Shown here piece by piece: positions 36,928 to 44,873 of a DNA stretch of 64,000 nucleotides. A program made the position numbers and the translations under genes. The number at the start of each line of letters is the position of its first letter. Position 1 is the first letter of the stretch. This stretch comes from Pseudoxanthomonas yeongjuensis (GTDB lineage: Bacteria > Pseudomonadota > Gammaproteobacteria > Xanthomonadales > Xanthomonadaceae), in the NCBI RefSeq assembly GCF_010093345.1, contig NZ_PDWT01000001.1, positions 310,001 to 374,000 on the forward strand, written 5' to 3'. Below the pieces are notes generated by a model. That model was not told where the DNA came from. It saw only the letters and a program-made list of their open reading frames with translations, and searched no databases.

Positions 36928-37721
36928 CGCTTTTCTTCTTGGTTCGCCCACGAGGGCGCTCGTTTGTCCAGGAAAGCGGAAAGCCCTTCCTGTCCTTCCT
37001 GTGAAACACGCAGCCTCGCAATGAGGTCCGCGTTGTCGGAATCGAGGATGTCGCGATCGCTTTCGCCCGCGACACGGGTCACCAGCGTTTTCGCGCTCGC
37101 CGCCGCTATCGGTCCGGCTTTCAGCAACAGGTCGATCTGGCGCTGCACTGCCGAATCGAGCTGTTCTTCCGGGACCACCTGGTGCAGCAGCCCGATCTGC
37201 AGCGCGGTCTGCGCATCGAAGATCTCGGCGGTGGCGAACCAGCGCCGCGCCTGGCGCGGGCCTATCGCGGCGATCACGTAGGGCGAGATCACCGCCGGCA
37301 GCAGGCCCAGTTTGCTTTCGGTCAGCCCGAACCTGGCCCCCGGCACGCCGATGGCGATATCGCAGCACGCCACCAGGCCGACCCCGCCGCCGAAGGCCGC
37401 GCCATGCACGCGGGCCACGGTCGGTTTGGGCAGTTCGTCCAGGGCGCGCATCAGGTGGGCGAGGGCAAGCGAGTCTTCGCGGTTCTCGGCCTCGCTGGCG
37501 GCGGCCATGCCGCGCATCCAGTTGAGGTCGGCCCCGGCGGAAAACGAGGCGCCGGCCCCTTCCAGGACCACGACACGGATCGCGGGGTCGGCGCCGGCGG
37601 CGGCCAGCGCGGCGGTCAATTCGGCGATCAGCCCCGCGTCGAAGGCGTTGTGCAGCGCCGGCCGGTTCAAGCGCAGGCGCAGGACCGCGCCTTCCCGTAA
37701 CAATTCCAGCATCTGCGGCAT
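36924..37721 (-). CDS. Enoyl-CoA hydratase, likely methylglutaconyl-CoA hydratase
   Basis: A 265-residue crotonase-fold enzyme. Visible parts are FSAGADLNWMRGM for the CoA pocket, the oxyanion-hole segment GAAFGGGVGLVACCDIAI and FGLTESKLGLLPAVISPYV with the catalytic Glu position. Next to mccA and HMG-CoA lyase it most likely hydrates 3-methylglutaconyl-CoA. The start at 37721 skips a 44-residue extension into the divergent promoter region of feoA. It heads the minus-strand leucine operon. Confidence 0.9.
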   Translation of the reverse strand: MPQMLELLREGAVLRLRLNRPALHNAFDAGLIAELTAALAAAGADPAIRVVVLEGAGASFSAGADLNWMRGMAAASEAENREDSLALAHLMRALDELPKPTVARVHGAAFGGGVGLVACCDIAIGVPGARFGLTESKLGLLPAVISPYVIAAIGPRQARRWFATAEIFDAQTALQIGLLHQVVPEEQLDSAVQRQIDLLLKAGPIAAASAKTLVTRVAGESDRDILDSDNADLIARLRVSQEGQEGLSAFLDKRAPSWANQEEKR

Positions 37722-37795
37722 CACAACCCTTCCCGGCGGCGAGGCTGAATGATAGCCGGTCGCCCGCGACCCACGTGCGGGCAGCGCAGCGATGG

Positions 37796-37820
37796 TAGAA
37801 TGAGAACAATTCCTATTTGA
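37796..37820 (+). promoter_or_regulatory. Possible Fur box before feoA
   Basis: The AT-rich stretch tgagaacaattccta (37801-37815) within tagaatgagaacaattccta agrees with the 7-1-7 Fur consensus at about nine of 14 positions, in an otherwise GC-rich region 10-30 bases before the feoA start. Fur control of feo genes is well established. The match here is only moderate. Confidence 0.45.
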
Positions 37821-37829
37821 GCCCTGTAC

Positions 37830-38078
37830 GTGACGTTGACCGACCTGCCGCACCGAACCCTGGCCATAGTCGATTCCGTGCAGGAAGTGGGCGAAAACGA
37901 CAATATCGCGCGCCGTTTGCGCGAGTTGGGTTTCGTCGATGGCGAACAGGTGCGGATCGTGGCCCAGGGCCCGCTCGGGGCCGAGCCGCTGCTGGTGCAG
38001 GTCGGTTTCACCCGCTTCGCCCTGCGCCGCAGCGAAGCGGCCCGCGTGCGTTTGCGACCGGCGGGAGACGGGATGTGA
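37830..38078 (+). CDS. feoA: Ferrous iron transport protein A
   Basis: An 82-residue SH3-like protein that supports FeoB. The fold is visible in IARRLRELGFVDGEQVRIVAQGPLG and VGFTRFALRRSEAARV. It starts at a GTG and ends overlapping the feoB GTG (GTGA), which indicates translational coupling. It lies divergent from the leucine-degradation operon with about 108 bases between starts. Confidence 0.92.
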   Translation: MTLTDLPHRTLAIVDSVQEVGENDNIARRLRELGFVDGEQVRIVAQGPLGAEPLLVQVGFTRFALRRSEAARVRLRPAGDGM

Positions 38079-39958
38079 GCGCCGCCGCCTTTCCGCTGCG
38101 CCTGGCCCTGGTCGGCAATCCGAACTGCGGCAAGACCGCCTTGTTCAACCAGCTGACCGGCAGCCGCCAGAAGGTCGCCAATTACGCCGGCGTCACCGTA
38201 GAGCGCAAGGAAGGGCGCCTGCACAGCGCCAGCGGCCGCAGCTATGCGGTGCTGGACCTGCCAGGGGCCTACAGCCTGAACGCCGCCAGCCTGGATGAAG
38301 CCATCACCCGCGACCTGTGCCGCGGTTTCCTGCCTGGCGAACCCGCGCCGGACGTATTGGTCTGCGTGGTCGACGCCACCAACCTGCGCCTGCACCTGCG
38401 CTTCGCGCTGGAGGTGCGGGAACTGGGCAAGCCGATGATCCTGGCCGTGAACATGGCCGACGTCGCGCGGCGCCGCGGGATCACCATCGACCTGGAAGTG
38501 CTGCAGCGCGAGCTGGGCGTGCCGGTGGTCGAAACCGTCGCGGTCAGGCGCAATGGCGCCCGTGCGCTGGTCGAGCGGATCGACCGCCTGGTCGCCGAGC
38601 CGCATGTCCCGCGCGTCCACCTGGCCGAAGGCGCGGCTTCCGGAGCAGCGTCGGCGCAGGCGCTGCATCACGAAACCATCCGCTTGCTTTCGGCCGCGGT
38701 CGGCATGCCCACCCGCACGGCCAGGATCGACGATGCGCTGGATCGCTGGCTGCTGCATCCGGTGTTCGGGTTGCTGGCCCTGGCCGTGGTCATGTTCCTG
38801 ATCTTCCAGGCGGTCTATGCCTGGGCCACGCCGATGATGGACGCGATCGAAGCCGCCACCGGCTGGCTCGGCGCGAGCGTCGGCAGCGTATTGCCCGAAG
38901 GTCCGCTCAACAGCCTGCTGGTGGACGGCATCATCGCCGGCCTCGGCGGGGTGATCGTGTTCCTGCCGCAGATCCTGATCCTGTTCGCCTTCATCCTGGC
39001 GCTGGAGGAATCCGGCTACCTGCCGCGCGCGGCGTTCCTGCTCGACCGGATGATGGCCTCGGCGGGATTGTCGGGGCGTTCCTTCATCCCGCTGCTTTCC
39101 AGTTTCGCCTGCGCCATTCCCGGAATCATGGCCACGCGTTCCATCCAGGATCCGCGCGATCGCCTGGCTACGATCCTGGTGGCGCCACTGATGACCTGCT
39201 CGGCGCGCCTGCCGGTCTATGCACTGCTGATCGGTGCGTTCATTCCGCAGAAACAGGTCTGGGGCGTGCTCAACCAGCAGGGCCTGGTGCTGTTCGGCCT
39301 GTACTTCGCCGGTGTGGTCAGTGCGCTGATCGTGTCCTGGGTGATGAAGAAATGGCGTCGCGACAAGAGCGAGCATCCCTTGTTGCTGGAGCTGCCTTCG
39401 TACCGCATCCCGCATCCGCGCGACCTGCTGATCGGTTTGTGGGAGCGTGCCTGGATCTTCCTGCGCCGGGTCGGCGGCATCATCCTCGCGCTGACCATCC
39501 TGCTCTGGTTCCTGTTGTCGTTCCCCGGCGCCCCCGTCGATGCGACCATGCCGGCGATCGATTACAGCTTCGCCGGCCGCATCGGTCACGCGATGACCGC
39601 GATCTTCGCCCCGATCGGTTTCAACTGGCAGATCTGCATCGCCCTGATCCCGGGCATGGCCGCGCGCGAAGTGGCGGTATCGTCGCTGGCCACGGTGTAT
39701 GCGCTGTCGGCCGCGGACGACGATGCCGCCGCGCAGGCGCTTACGCCGTTGATTTCCGACGGCTGGTCGCTGGCCACCGCGCTGTCGCTGCTGGTGTGGT
39801 TCATCTATGCGCCGATGTGCATCTCGACCCTGGCCACGATCAAGCGCGAGACCAATTCGTGGAGGAAGATGTCCTACGCCACGATCTACCTGTTCGCACT
39901 GGCCTATGCCGCATCGCTCCTGACCTACCAGGTCGCGGTGCTGCTGGGGGCGGGATGA
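38075..39958 (+). CDS. feoB: Ferrous iron transporter FeoB
   Basis: A 627-residue inner-membrane Fe(II) transporter. The N-terminal G domain has the P-loop GNPNCGKT (residues 14-21), DLPGAYSL for G3 and NMAD for G4, followed by a helical GDI-like part. The membrane part has two Gate motifs, visible in SFACAIPGIMATR and LIPGMAAREVAVSS. The total is shorter than Escherichia coli FeoB (773) because of a reduced C-terminal region, as in other xanthomonads. The GTG start overlaps the feoA stop. The downstream Cys-rich gene overlaps by four bases. Confidence 0.95.
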   Translation: MSAAAFPLRLALVGNPNCGKTALFNQLTGSRQKVANYAGVTVERKEGRLHSASGRSYAVLDLPGAYSLNAASLDEAITRDLCRGFLPGEPAPDVLVCVVDATNLRLHLRFALEVRELGKPMILAVNMADVARRRGITIDLEVLQRELGVPVVETVAVRRNGARALVERIDRLVAEPHVPRVHLAEGAASGAASAQALHHETIRLLSAAVGMPTRTARIDDALDRWLLHPVFGLLALAVVMFLIFQAVYAWATPMMDAIEAATGWLGASVGSVLPEGPLNSLLVDGIIAGLGGVIVFLPQILILFAFILALEESGYLPRAAFLLDRMMASAGLSGRSFIPLLSSFACAIPGIMATRSIQDPRDRLATILVAPLMTCSARLPVYALLIGAFIPQKQVWGVLNQQGLVLFGLYFAGVVSALIVSWVMKKWRRDKSEHPLLLELPSYRIPHPRDLLIGLWERAWIFLRRVGGIILALTILLWFLLSFPGAPVDATMPAIDYSFAGRIGHAMTAIFAPIGFNWQICIALIPGMAAREVAVSSLATVYALSAADDDAAAQALTPLISDGWSLATALSLLVWFIYAPMCISTLATIKRETNSWRKMSYATIYLFALAYAASLLTYQVAVLLGAG

Positions 39959-40197
39959 GCATGTCGCTGCTGCTGCAGTACGCGATCATCGCGCTGGCGG
40001 TGCTGCTGAGCGCGTGGGGGGTGGCGAAGAAGCAGTTTCCCGGCGGCGTGCGCAAGCTGCGCGTGGCGATCGCCTTGCCGCTGCTGCGCGAAGGCAAGCC
40101 GGCGTGGTTGCGTTCGATCGGGCGCCGGGTCGCCCCGGCGACCCGGACCAGCGGTTCCGCGTGCGGCGGCTGCGACAACTGCGGGCCCGAGCGCTGA
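39955..40197 (+). CDS. Small Cys-rich membrane protein linked to FeoB
   Basis: An 80-residue protein with one N-terminal membrane helix (about 5-22) and a basic middle. The C-terminal tail has CGGCDNC, a possible iron or zinc ligand cluster. It resembles FeoB-associated Cys-rich membrane proteins in design and position. It overlaps feoB by four bases (ATGA), and xanthomonads keep such a gene after feoB. It is too short and variable to name with certainty. It may replace FeoC, which is absent. Confidence 0.75.
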   Translation: MSMSLLLQYAIIALAVLLSAWGVAKKQFPGGVRKLRVAIALPLLREGKPAWLRSIGRRVAPATRTSGSACGGCDNCGPER

Positions 40198-40207
40198 GCA
40201 GAAAGCG

Positions 40208-40300
40208 CGTAGGAGCGACGTAAGTCGCGAATCATTTTGCGTGCCCCCCCCGATGCGCTCAGGCGACGGGTTTTCGGTCGCGACTCACGTCGCTCCTACG
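40208..40300. repeat. Palindromic repeat, gtaggagcgacgtaagtcgcg family
   Basis: 23-base arms at 40208-40230 and 40278-40300 with one mismatch (ctcacg for cttacg). It stands between the convergent feo and Zn-ribbon genes. Confidence 0.9.
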
Positions 40301-40312
40301 GTCGCGTAGGGA

Positions 40313-40690
40313 TCAGTGATCCCTGCGTCCGCGCGGACCCTTCAGGTCGCTGCGCGGCACGGCTTCCACCGCCAGGGTGAAAGTGCGCTCCTCGTCGACC
40401 TGCATCGCGCCCACGCCGACGACGTGGCGCGCGATCTCGTCGCCGCGGCCGTTCCTGATCGTCAGCACGACCGTATATTCCCAGGCGGCGCCTTCGGCCG
40501 GATGCTTCACCGTGCCCTGCACGCGCAGGGGCACGATGGTTTCGGCCGCGCGCCTGGCGGTGACCGCGGCCTCATCGAAACGCAGGTGATGCTTGCACGC
40601 CGGGCAGACGCTCGCGCTTTCGAGGATGGTGGTCTTGCAATGCGGGCAGCTGCGCGTCGCGCCCGCAGTGCCCGGACGCGGCGTGCTCAT
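40313..40690 (-). CDS. Zinc-ribbon protein of unknown function
   Basis: A 125-residue protein. The N-terminus has a CPHC-(13)-CPAC zinc ribbon (about residues 15-33). The rest is a beta-rich domain (AWEYTVVLTIRNGRGDEIARHVVGVG) and a basic C-terminus. I do not recognise a named family. It overlaps the bactofilin gene by four bases (ATGA), so it is translated from the same message and may act with the bactofilin. Confidence 0.72.
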   Translation of the reverse strand: MSTPRPGTAGATRSCPHCKTTILESASVCPACKHHLRFDEAAVTARRAAETIVPLRVQGTVKHPAEGAAWEYTVVLTIRNGRGDEIARHVVGVGAMQVDEERTFTLAVEAVPRSDLKGPRGRRDH

Positions 40691-41220
40691 GAAGCCGCGT
40701 CGTTACCCGTTTCCTTGCCGCCGGATTTCGACGTGGAGGCCGCCTTGCCGTCGTCCCAGCCGAAGTCGGCCTGGCCGCGCATGCGCGAACCGGCGGCGAC
40801 GGTCAGCGAACCCGCCTTGAGGTCGCCGATGATCACGCCCGAGCTGAGCAGTTCGACCCGCGACGCCGCCTCGATATTGCCTTCGAGCTCGCCGGCGATG
40901 GTGACCTTCTTGGCACGCACGCCGCCGTTCAACTTGGCTCCGGTCTCTATGGTCAGGTCGCCCTGCACATTGACGTCGCCCTTGAACTTGCCGGCGATGC
41001 GGACATGGCCGGTGCCTTCGATCTTGCCCTCGATGGTCAGGTCGGCGGCGATCAGCGATTCCTTGGGTTCACGCTCGTTGCTGGCAGCGGGCACGGCGCG
41101 CGGCGGCGCGGTGGTCGTGGGCGAGAAGTCGGCGGCGGTGGCCGGCGCATCGCGCACGGGTTCCGGCGGCAGCGGGATCGAATCCTTGCGGGCGGGGTTC
41201 TGATCCTTCCAGATAGACAT
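40687..41220 (-). CDS. Bactofilin
   Basis: A 177-residue polymer-forming cytoskeletal protein. Disordered Pro-rich tails flank the central bactofilin domain (about residues 55-150), which is a right-handed beta-helix. The repeating LTIEGKIEGTGHVRIAGKFKG, VNVQGDLTIETGAKLNGGV and KVTIAGELEGNIEA rungs are clear. Bactofilins assemble without nucleotides and organise cell shape, stalks or wall enzymes. No M23 peptidase neighbour is seen here, unlike in many bactofilin loci; the partner gene is the zinc-ribbon protein. Confidence 0.92.
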   Translation of the reverse strand: MSIWKDQNPARKDSIPLPPEPVRDAPATAADFSPTTTAPPRAVPAASNEREPKESLIAADLTIEGKIEGTGHVRIAGKFKGDVNVQGDLTIETGAKLNGGVRAKKVTIAGELEGNIEAASRVELLSSGVIIGDLKAGSLTVAAGSRMRGQADFGWDDGKAASTSKSGGKETGNDAAS

Positions 41221-41360
41221 CGGCGTGGTCTCCAGCGAAGTACGGGGGATCGCAGACTATCGCGGTCCAGTGACGATTTTGCTGTGACCGCGCTCACCAA
41301 AATGCTCGCCTGAGCACAGGTTTGGCGCCGGGACTTCAGGTAACACCTGATATCTGAACG

Positions 41361-42109
41361 TCAGCGCCCGCCCGCCACGTCGATGAATGCGCCGGTCGTA
41401 TACGAAGCTTCCGCGGACAGCAGCCACAGGATCGCCTGCGCGACTTCCTCCGCCTGGCCGCCCCGGCCCAGCGGCACCGCGATGCCTTGACCCGTTCGAT
41501 CCGGTCCGGCTCGCCGCCGCTGGCATGCATCCCGGTATGGATGAAACCGGGGCGCACCGCATTGACCCGGATGCCCTCGGCGGCGACTTCAGCGGCCAGC
41601 CCGCGGGTGAAGCTGTCGATCGCGCCCTTGCTGGCCGCGTAGTCGACGTACTCGTTCGGGGAACCGGTGCGCGCGGCCACGGAAGAGACATTGACGATGG
41701 CCCCGCCGCGTCCGCCTTGTGCGGTGGACATGCGCAGCACGGCTTCGCGTGCGCACAGGAAGCTGCCGATCACATTGGTGGCGAACACGCGCTGCAGGCG
41801 GGCCGCGTCGATCGATTGCACGCGAGTCTGTCGCTCCAGGATGCCGGCGTTGTTGACCAGAGCCGTGACCGGACCCAGTTGCCGGTCGATGGAGTCGTAC
41901 AGGCGCAGCACCTCGGCTTCGACCGATACGTCCGCGGCGACCGCGATGGCCCGGCCGCCTTCGCGGTCGATCGCCTCCACGACCCGCATCGCCGTTGCCT
42001 GGTCGCGCAGGTAATTCACGCAGACCGCATAACCGCGCCGTGCCGCCAACATTGCCGTGGCCGCGCCGATGCCGCGCCCGCCGCCGGTGACCAGCAGGAT
42101 CCCGTCCAT
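41361..42109 (-). pseudogene. SDR-family oxidoreductase with a frameshift near the C-terminus
   Basis: A short-chain dehydrogenase. NADP site TGGGRGIGAATA, NNAGI, SVAARTGSPNEYVDYAASKGA with the catalytic Tyr and Lys, and VNAVRPGFIHTGMHA are all intact through PDRIERVK. At about 41483-41490 one base is missing: the expected ending IAVPLGRGGQAEEVAQAILW through FIDVAGGR is encoded in another frame, stopping at 41361. The uncorrected frame gives a Cys/Arg-rich tail ending at 41336. This is either a sequencing error or a recent inactivation. It starts three bases after mccB on the same strand. Confidence 0.82.
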
Positions 42110-42112
42110 CGC

Positions 42113-43720
42113 CTACATCCGGAACACGCCGAATTTCGCCGGCTCGATCGGTGCATTGAGCGAAGCCGAGATCGCCAGCCCCAGCACGCGCCGCGTATCC
42201 GCGGGATCGATGATGCCGTCGTCCCACAGGCGCGCGGTGGCGTACCACGGACTGCCCTGCGATTCGTACTGTTCGCGGATCGGCGCCTTGAACGCTTCCT
42301 CTTCGTCCGCGCTCCACGACTTGCCGGCGGCTTCGATGCCGTCGCGCTTGACCGTGGCCAGGACGCTGGCGGCCTGTTCCCCGCCCATCACGCTGATGCG
42401 GGCGTTCGGCCACATCCACAGGAAGCGCGCGCCGTAGGCGCGGCCGCACATGGCGTAATTGCCGGCGCCGAAACTGCCGCCGATGACCACGGTGAACTTG
42501 GGCACCGACGAACACGCCACCGCGGTGACCATCTTGGCCCCGTCCCTGGCGATGCCGGCGTTCTCGTATTTCTTCCCGACCATGAAGCCGGTGATGTTCT
42601 GCAGGAACACCAGCGGGATGCCGCGCTGGTTGCACAGTTCGATGAAGTGCGCGCCCTTGAGCGCGCTTTCGGCGAACAGGATGCCGTTGTTGGCGATGAT
42701 CCCGACCGGATAACCGTGCAGGTGGGCGAAGCCGGTGACCAGGGTCTTGCCGTAGCGCGCCTTGAACTCGTCGAACCGCGAGCCATCGACGATCCTCGCG
42801 ATGACCTCGCGGATGTCGAACGGGCGCCGGGTGTCCTGCGGCACGATGCCGTACAGCTCATCGGCGGCGTACAGCGGTTCGCGCGGTTCGCGCAGGGCCA
42901 GGGTCGTAGTCTTGGTACGGTTGAGGTTGCCGACCAGGTTGCGTGCGATCTGCAGCGCATCGCGGTCGTCCTCGGCGAAGTGGTCGGCCACGCCGGAAAC
43001 GCGGGTGTGCACATCGGCGCCGCCCAGCGCCTCGGCATCCACCACTTCGCCGGTCGCCGCTTTCACCAGCGGCGGGCCGCCGAGGAAGATCGTGCCCTGT
43101 TCCTTGACGATGATGCTCTCGTCGCACATCGCCGGCACGTAGGCGCCGCCGGCGGTGCAGCTGCCCATGACCACGGCGATCTGCGGGATGTTCTCGGCGC
43201 TGAGCCGGGCCTGGTTGTAGAAGATGCGGCCGAAGTGTTCGCGGTCGGGGAAGACCTCGTCCTGCAGCGGCAGGAAGGCGCCCCCGGAATCGACCAGGTA
43301 GAGGCAGGGCAGGCGGTTCTCGCGTGCGATCTCCTGCGCGCGCAGGTGTTTCTTTATCGTCATCGGGAAATAGGTGCCGCCCTTGACCGTGGCGTCGTTG
43401 GCCACGATCACCACTTCCAGTCCCTGGACCCGGCCGATGCCGGCGACCATGCCGGCCCCCGGGGCCGCGTCGTCGTACATGCCTTCGGCGGCCAGCGCGG
43501 CGATTTCCAGGAACGGCGAGCCCGGGTCGAGCAGGGCGGTGATGCGTTCGCGCGCCAGCAGCTTGCCGCGTTCGGTGTGTTTGTCGCGGGCCTTCTGGCC
43601 GCCGCCACCGGCCACGCGCGCGAGGCGCTGGTCCAGTTCTTCCACCAATGCGCGGTGGTAAGCGGCGGTATCGATGAATTCGGTGGAGCGTGGATCGAGT
43701 TGCGAAGCCAGTACCGACAT
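42113..43720 (-). CDS. Methylcrotonyl-CoA carboxylase, beta (carboxyltransferase) subunit
   Basis: A 535-residue biotin-dependent carboxyltransferase. It has the N-terminal [18 protein letters not shown], CoA-binding [20 protein letters not shown] and [14 protein letters not shown], and the C-terminal [18 protein letters not shown] and [13 protein letters not shown]. It transfers carboxyl from biotin on the alpha subunit (34530-36530) to 3-methylcrotonyl-CoA. The two subunit genes lie about 5.6 kb apart on the same strand, split by feo and the bactofilin pair. The ATG at 43720 gives [10 protein letters not shown]. Confidence 0.94.
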   Translation of the reverse strand: MSVLASQLDPRSTEFIDTAAYHRALVEELDQRLARVAGGGGQKARDKHTERGKLLARERITALLDPGSPFLEIAALAAEGMYDDAAPGAGMVAGIGRVQGLEVVIVANDATVKGGTYFPMTIKKHLRAQEIARENRLPCLYLVDSGGAFLPLQDEVFPDREHFGRIFYNQARLSAENIPQIAVVMGSCTAGGAYVPAMCDESIIVKEQGTIFLGGPPLVKAATGEVVDAEALGGADVHTRVSGVADHFAEDDRDALQIARNLVGNLNRTKTTTLALREPREPLYAADELYGIVPQDTRRPFDIREVIARIVDGSRFDEFKARYGKTLVTGFAHLHGYPVGIIANNGILFAESALKGAHFIELCNQRGIPLVFLQNITGFMVGKKYENAGIARDGAKMVTAVACSSVPKFTVVIGGSFGAGNYAMCGRAYGARFLWMWPNARISVMGGEQAASVLATVKRDGIEAAGKSWSADEEEAFKAPIREQYESQGSPWYATARLWDDGIIDPADTRRVLGLAISASLNAPIEPAKFGVFRM

Positions 43721-43784
43721 GCCATCGACGCCTGCGGAAGGAGACGACAAGGATACAACCCGACCCGTTCTACGCCCTAGAAAC

Positions 43785-43812
43785 GACAAAGCCCGCGTAG
43801 GCGGGCTTTGTC
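43785..43812 (-). terminator. Strong terminator after alanine-rich lipoprotein 1
   Basis: A perfect 12-bp stem, gacaaagcccgc (43785-43796) with gcgggctttgtc (43801-43812), and a four-base loop. It is placed 31 bases after the lipoprotein stop on the minus strand. The loop and stem also face the mccB start, so mccB probably needs its own promoter. Confidence 0.85.
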
Positions 43813-43842
43813 GGACTCGCAGCGGATGGCTGCAGTCGGTGC

Positions 43843-44250
43843 TTACTTCTTGGCGGCTTCTTCGGCCTTGTCCGCGACTTCCTTGGCTTTGTCGGCCAGG
43901 TCGGAAGCCTTGTCGGCGGTTGCCGCAGCGGCATCGGCGACGGCGTCGGTGGAGGCGGCAGTAGCGTCCTTGGCGGCATCGGTGGTCGCGGCAGCGGCGT
44001 CGCCGGCGGCGGCGGCGGTCGCGTTCGCGGCGTCGGTCACCGAGGCGGCGGCGGAATCAGCGGCAGCGGAAGCCGAATCGGCGGCAGCGGTCGCGGCATC
44101 GCCAGCGGCGTTGGCGGCGGTGTCGGCAGCGGTGGCGGCCTGGTCGGCGGCGGCGGCGGCGTCGTTGGCGGCCTGGTCGGTCTGGGCCTTGTTGCAGGCG
44201 CTCAGGGCCAGCACGGAAGCAGCGAGCAGGACATAGAACTTGGTCTTCAT
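43843..44250 (-). CDS. Alanine-rich lipoprotein 1
   Basis: A 135-residue protein with a short lipoprotein signal peptide and lipobox LSAC (about residues 16-19). The mature part is a long helical run built almost only from Ala, Asp, Thr and Ser with heptad-like spacing, ending in a basic tail ([18 protein letters not shown]) with Lys last. The C-terminal KK and the coiled-coil design recall murein (Braun) lipoprotein, which is far shorter (58 mature residues) and less Ala-rich. An outer-membrane to peptidoglycan spacer is a fair hypothesis. It has its own terminator, suggesting abundant expression. Confidence 0.72.
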   Translation of the reverse strand: MKTKFYVLLAASVLALSACNKAQTDQAANDAAAAADQAATAADTAANAAGDAATAAADSASAAADSAAASVTDAANATAAAAGDAAAATTDAAKDATAASTDAVADAAAATADKASDLADKAKEVADKAEEAAKK

Positions 44251-44330
44251 GGTTTTTCTCCGGTGGGTTGTATGGAACAGATCGGCAATACAGGCGGAGT
44301 CTGGAATGCCACCCCCTCGGCCTGATACTG

Positions 44331-44363
44331 AAAAAGGCCGCCGGCATGCACCGGCGACCTTTT
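44331..44363 (-). terminator. Terminator after alanine-rich lipoprotein 2
   Basis: On the minus strand, AAAGGTCGCCGG and CCGGCGGCCTTTTT form a stem around tgcatg, followed by five T residues. It lies about 40 bases after the stop of the 44400-44741 gene. Confidence 0.82.
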
Positions 44364-44399
44364 CCATTTTACGCTAGCTTGAAGCGATACCTTGCGGTA

Positions 44400-44741
44400 T
44401 TACTTCTTGGCTTCTTCTGCAGCGTCCTTGGCCTGGTCGGCCGTGTCGGCAGCAGCAGCGGCCGTGTCGGCAGCAGCGTCGGCGGCGGCAGCGGTCGGAG
44501 CAGCGGCAGCGTCGGTAGCGGCCGTGGCAGCAGCGTCGGCAGCCTGGGCGGCGGCGTCGGCGGAAGTCTGGGCGGCATCGGCCGTGGCAGCGCCGGTAGC
44601 GGCGGCGGCGTCGGCAGCAGCCTGGGCTTCGGTAGCCGTGGCGGCAGCGTCGGTCGCGGCGTCAGCAGCCTGCTCTTTGTTCGAGCAAGCAGCCAGGGCC
44701 AGGCCCAGAGCCAGCGCGATCAGCGTCTTGTTGATGGTCAT
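44400..44741 (-). CDS. Alanine-rich lipoprotein 2
   Basis: A 113-residue paralogue of the next downstream gene. It has a lipoprotein signal with lipobox LAAC (about 16-19), then an uninterrupted helical region of Ala, Asp, Thr and Gln repeats, ending DQAKDAAEEAKK. It shares with lipoprotein 1 the closing KK and the composition, although the sequences are only loosely alignable. It is expected to lie in the periplasm, anchored to a membrane. Each gene has its own hairpin terminator. A TTGACA-like -35 at 44815-44820 (minus strand) lies upstream. Confidence 0.72.
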   Translation of the reverse strand: MTINKTLIALALGLALAACSNKEQAADAATDAAATATEAQAAADAAAATGAATADAAQTSADAAAQAADAAATAATDAAAAPTAAAADAAADTAAAAADTADQAKDAAEEAKK

Positions 44742-44873
44742 TTTGCATTTCCTCGTCGTTTAGATGGCAACGCGCTATTGCGCGCCGGTGACATGATGAC
44801 AATCCGGATTCGGCTGTCAAGCGGTTGCGCAGTTATTTTTGTCAACTTGTTGTTAAACGTGCTCCGGAAGGCA

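Noticed and set aside
37721-39589. Long minus-strand frame opposite feoB
   Set aside because: Its composition is rich in Gln, Arg, His and Asp, as expected of an antisense shadow. FeoB on the other strand is unmistakable.
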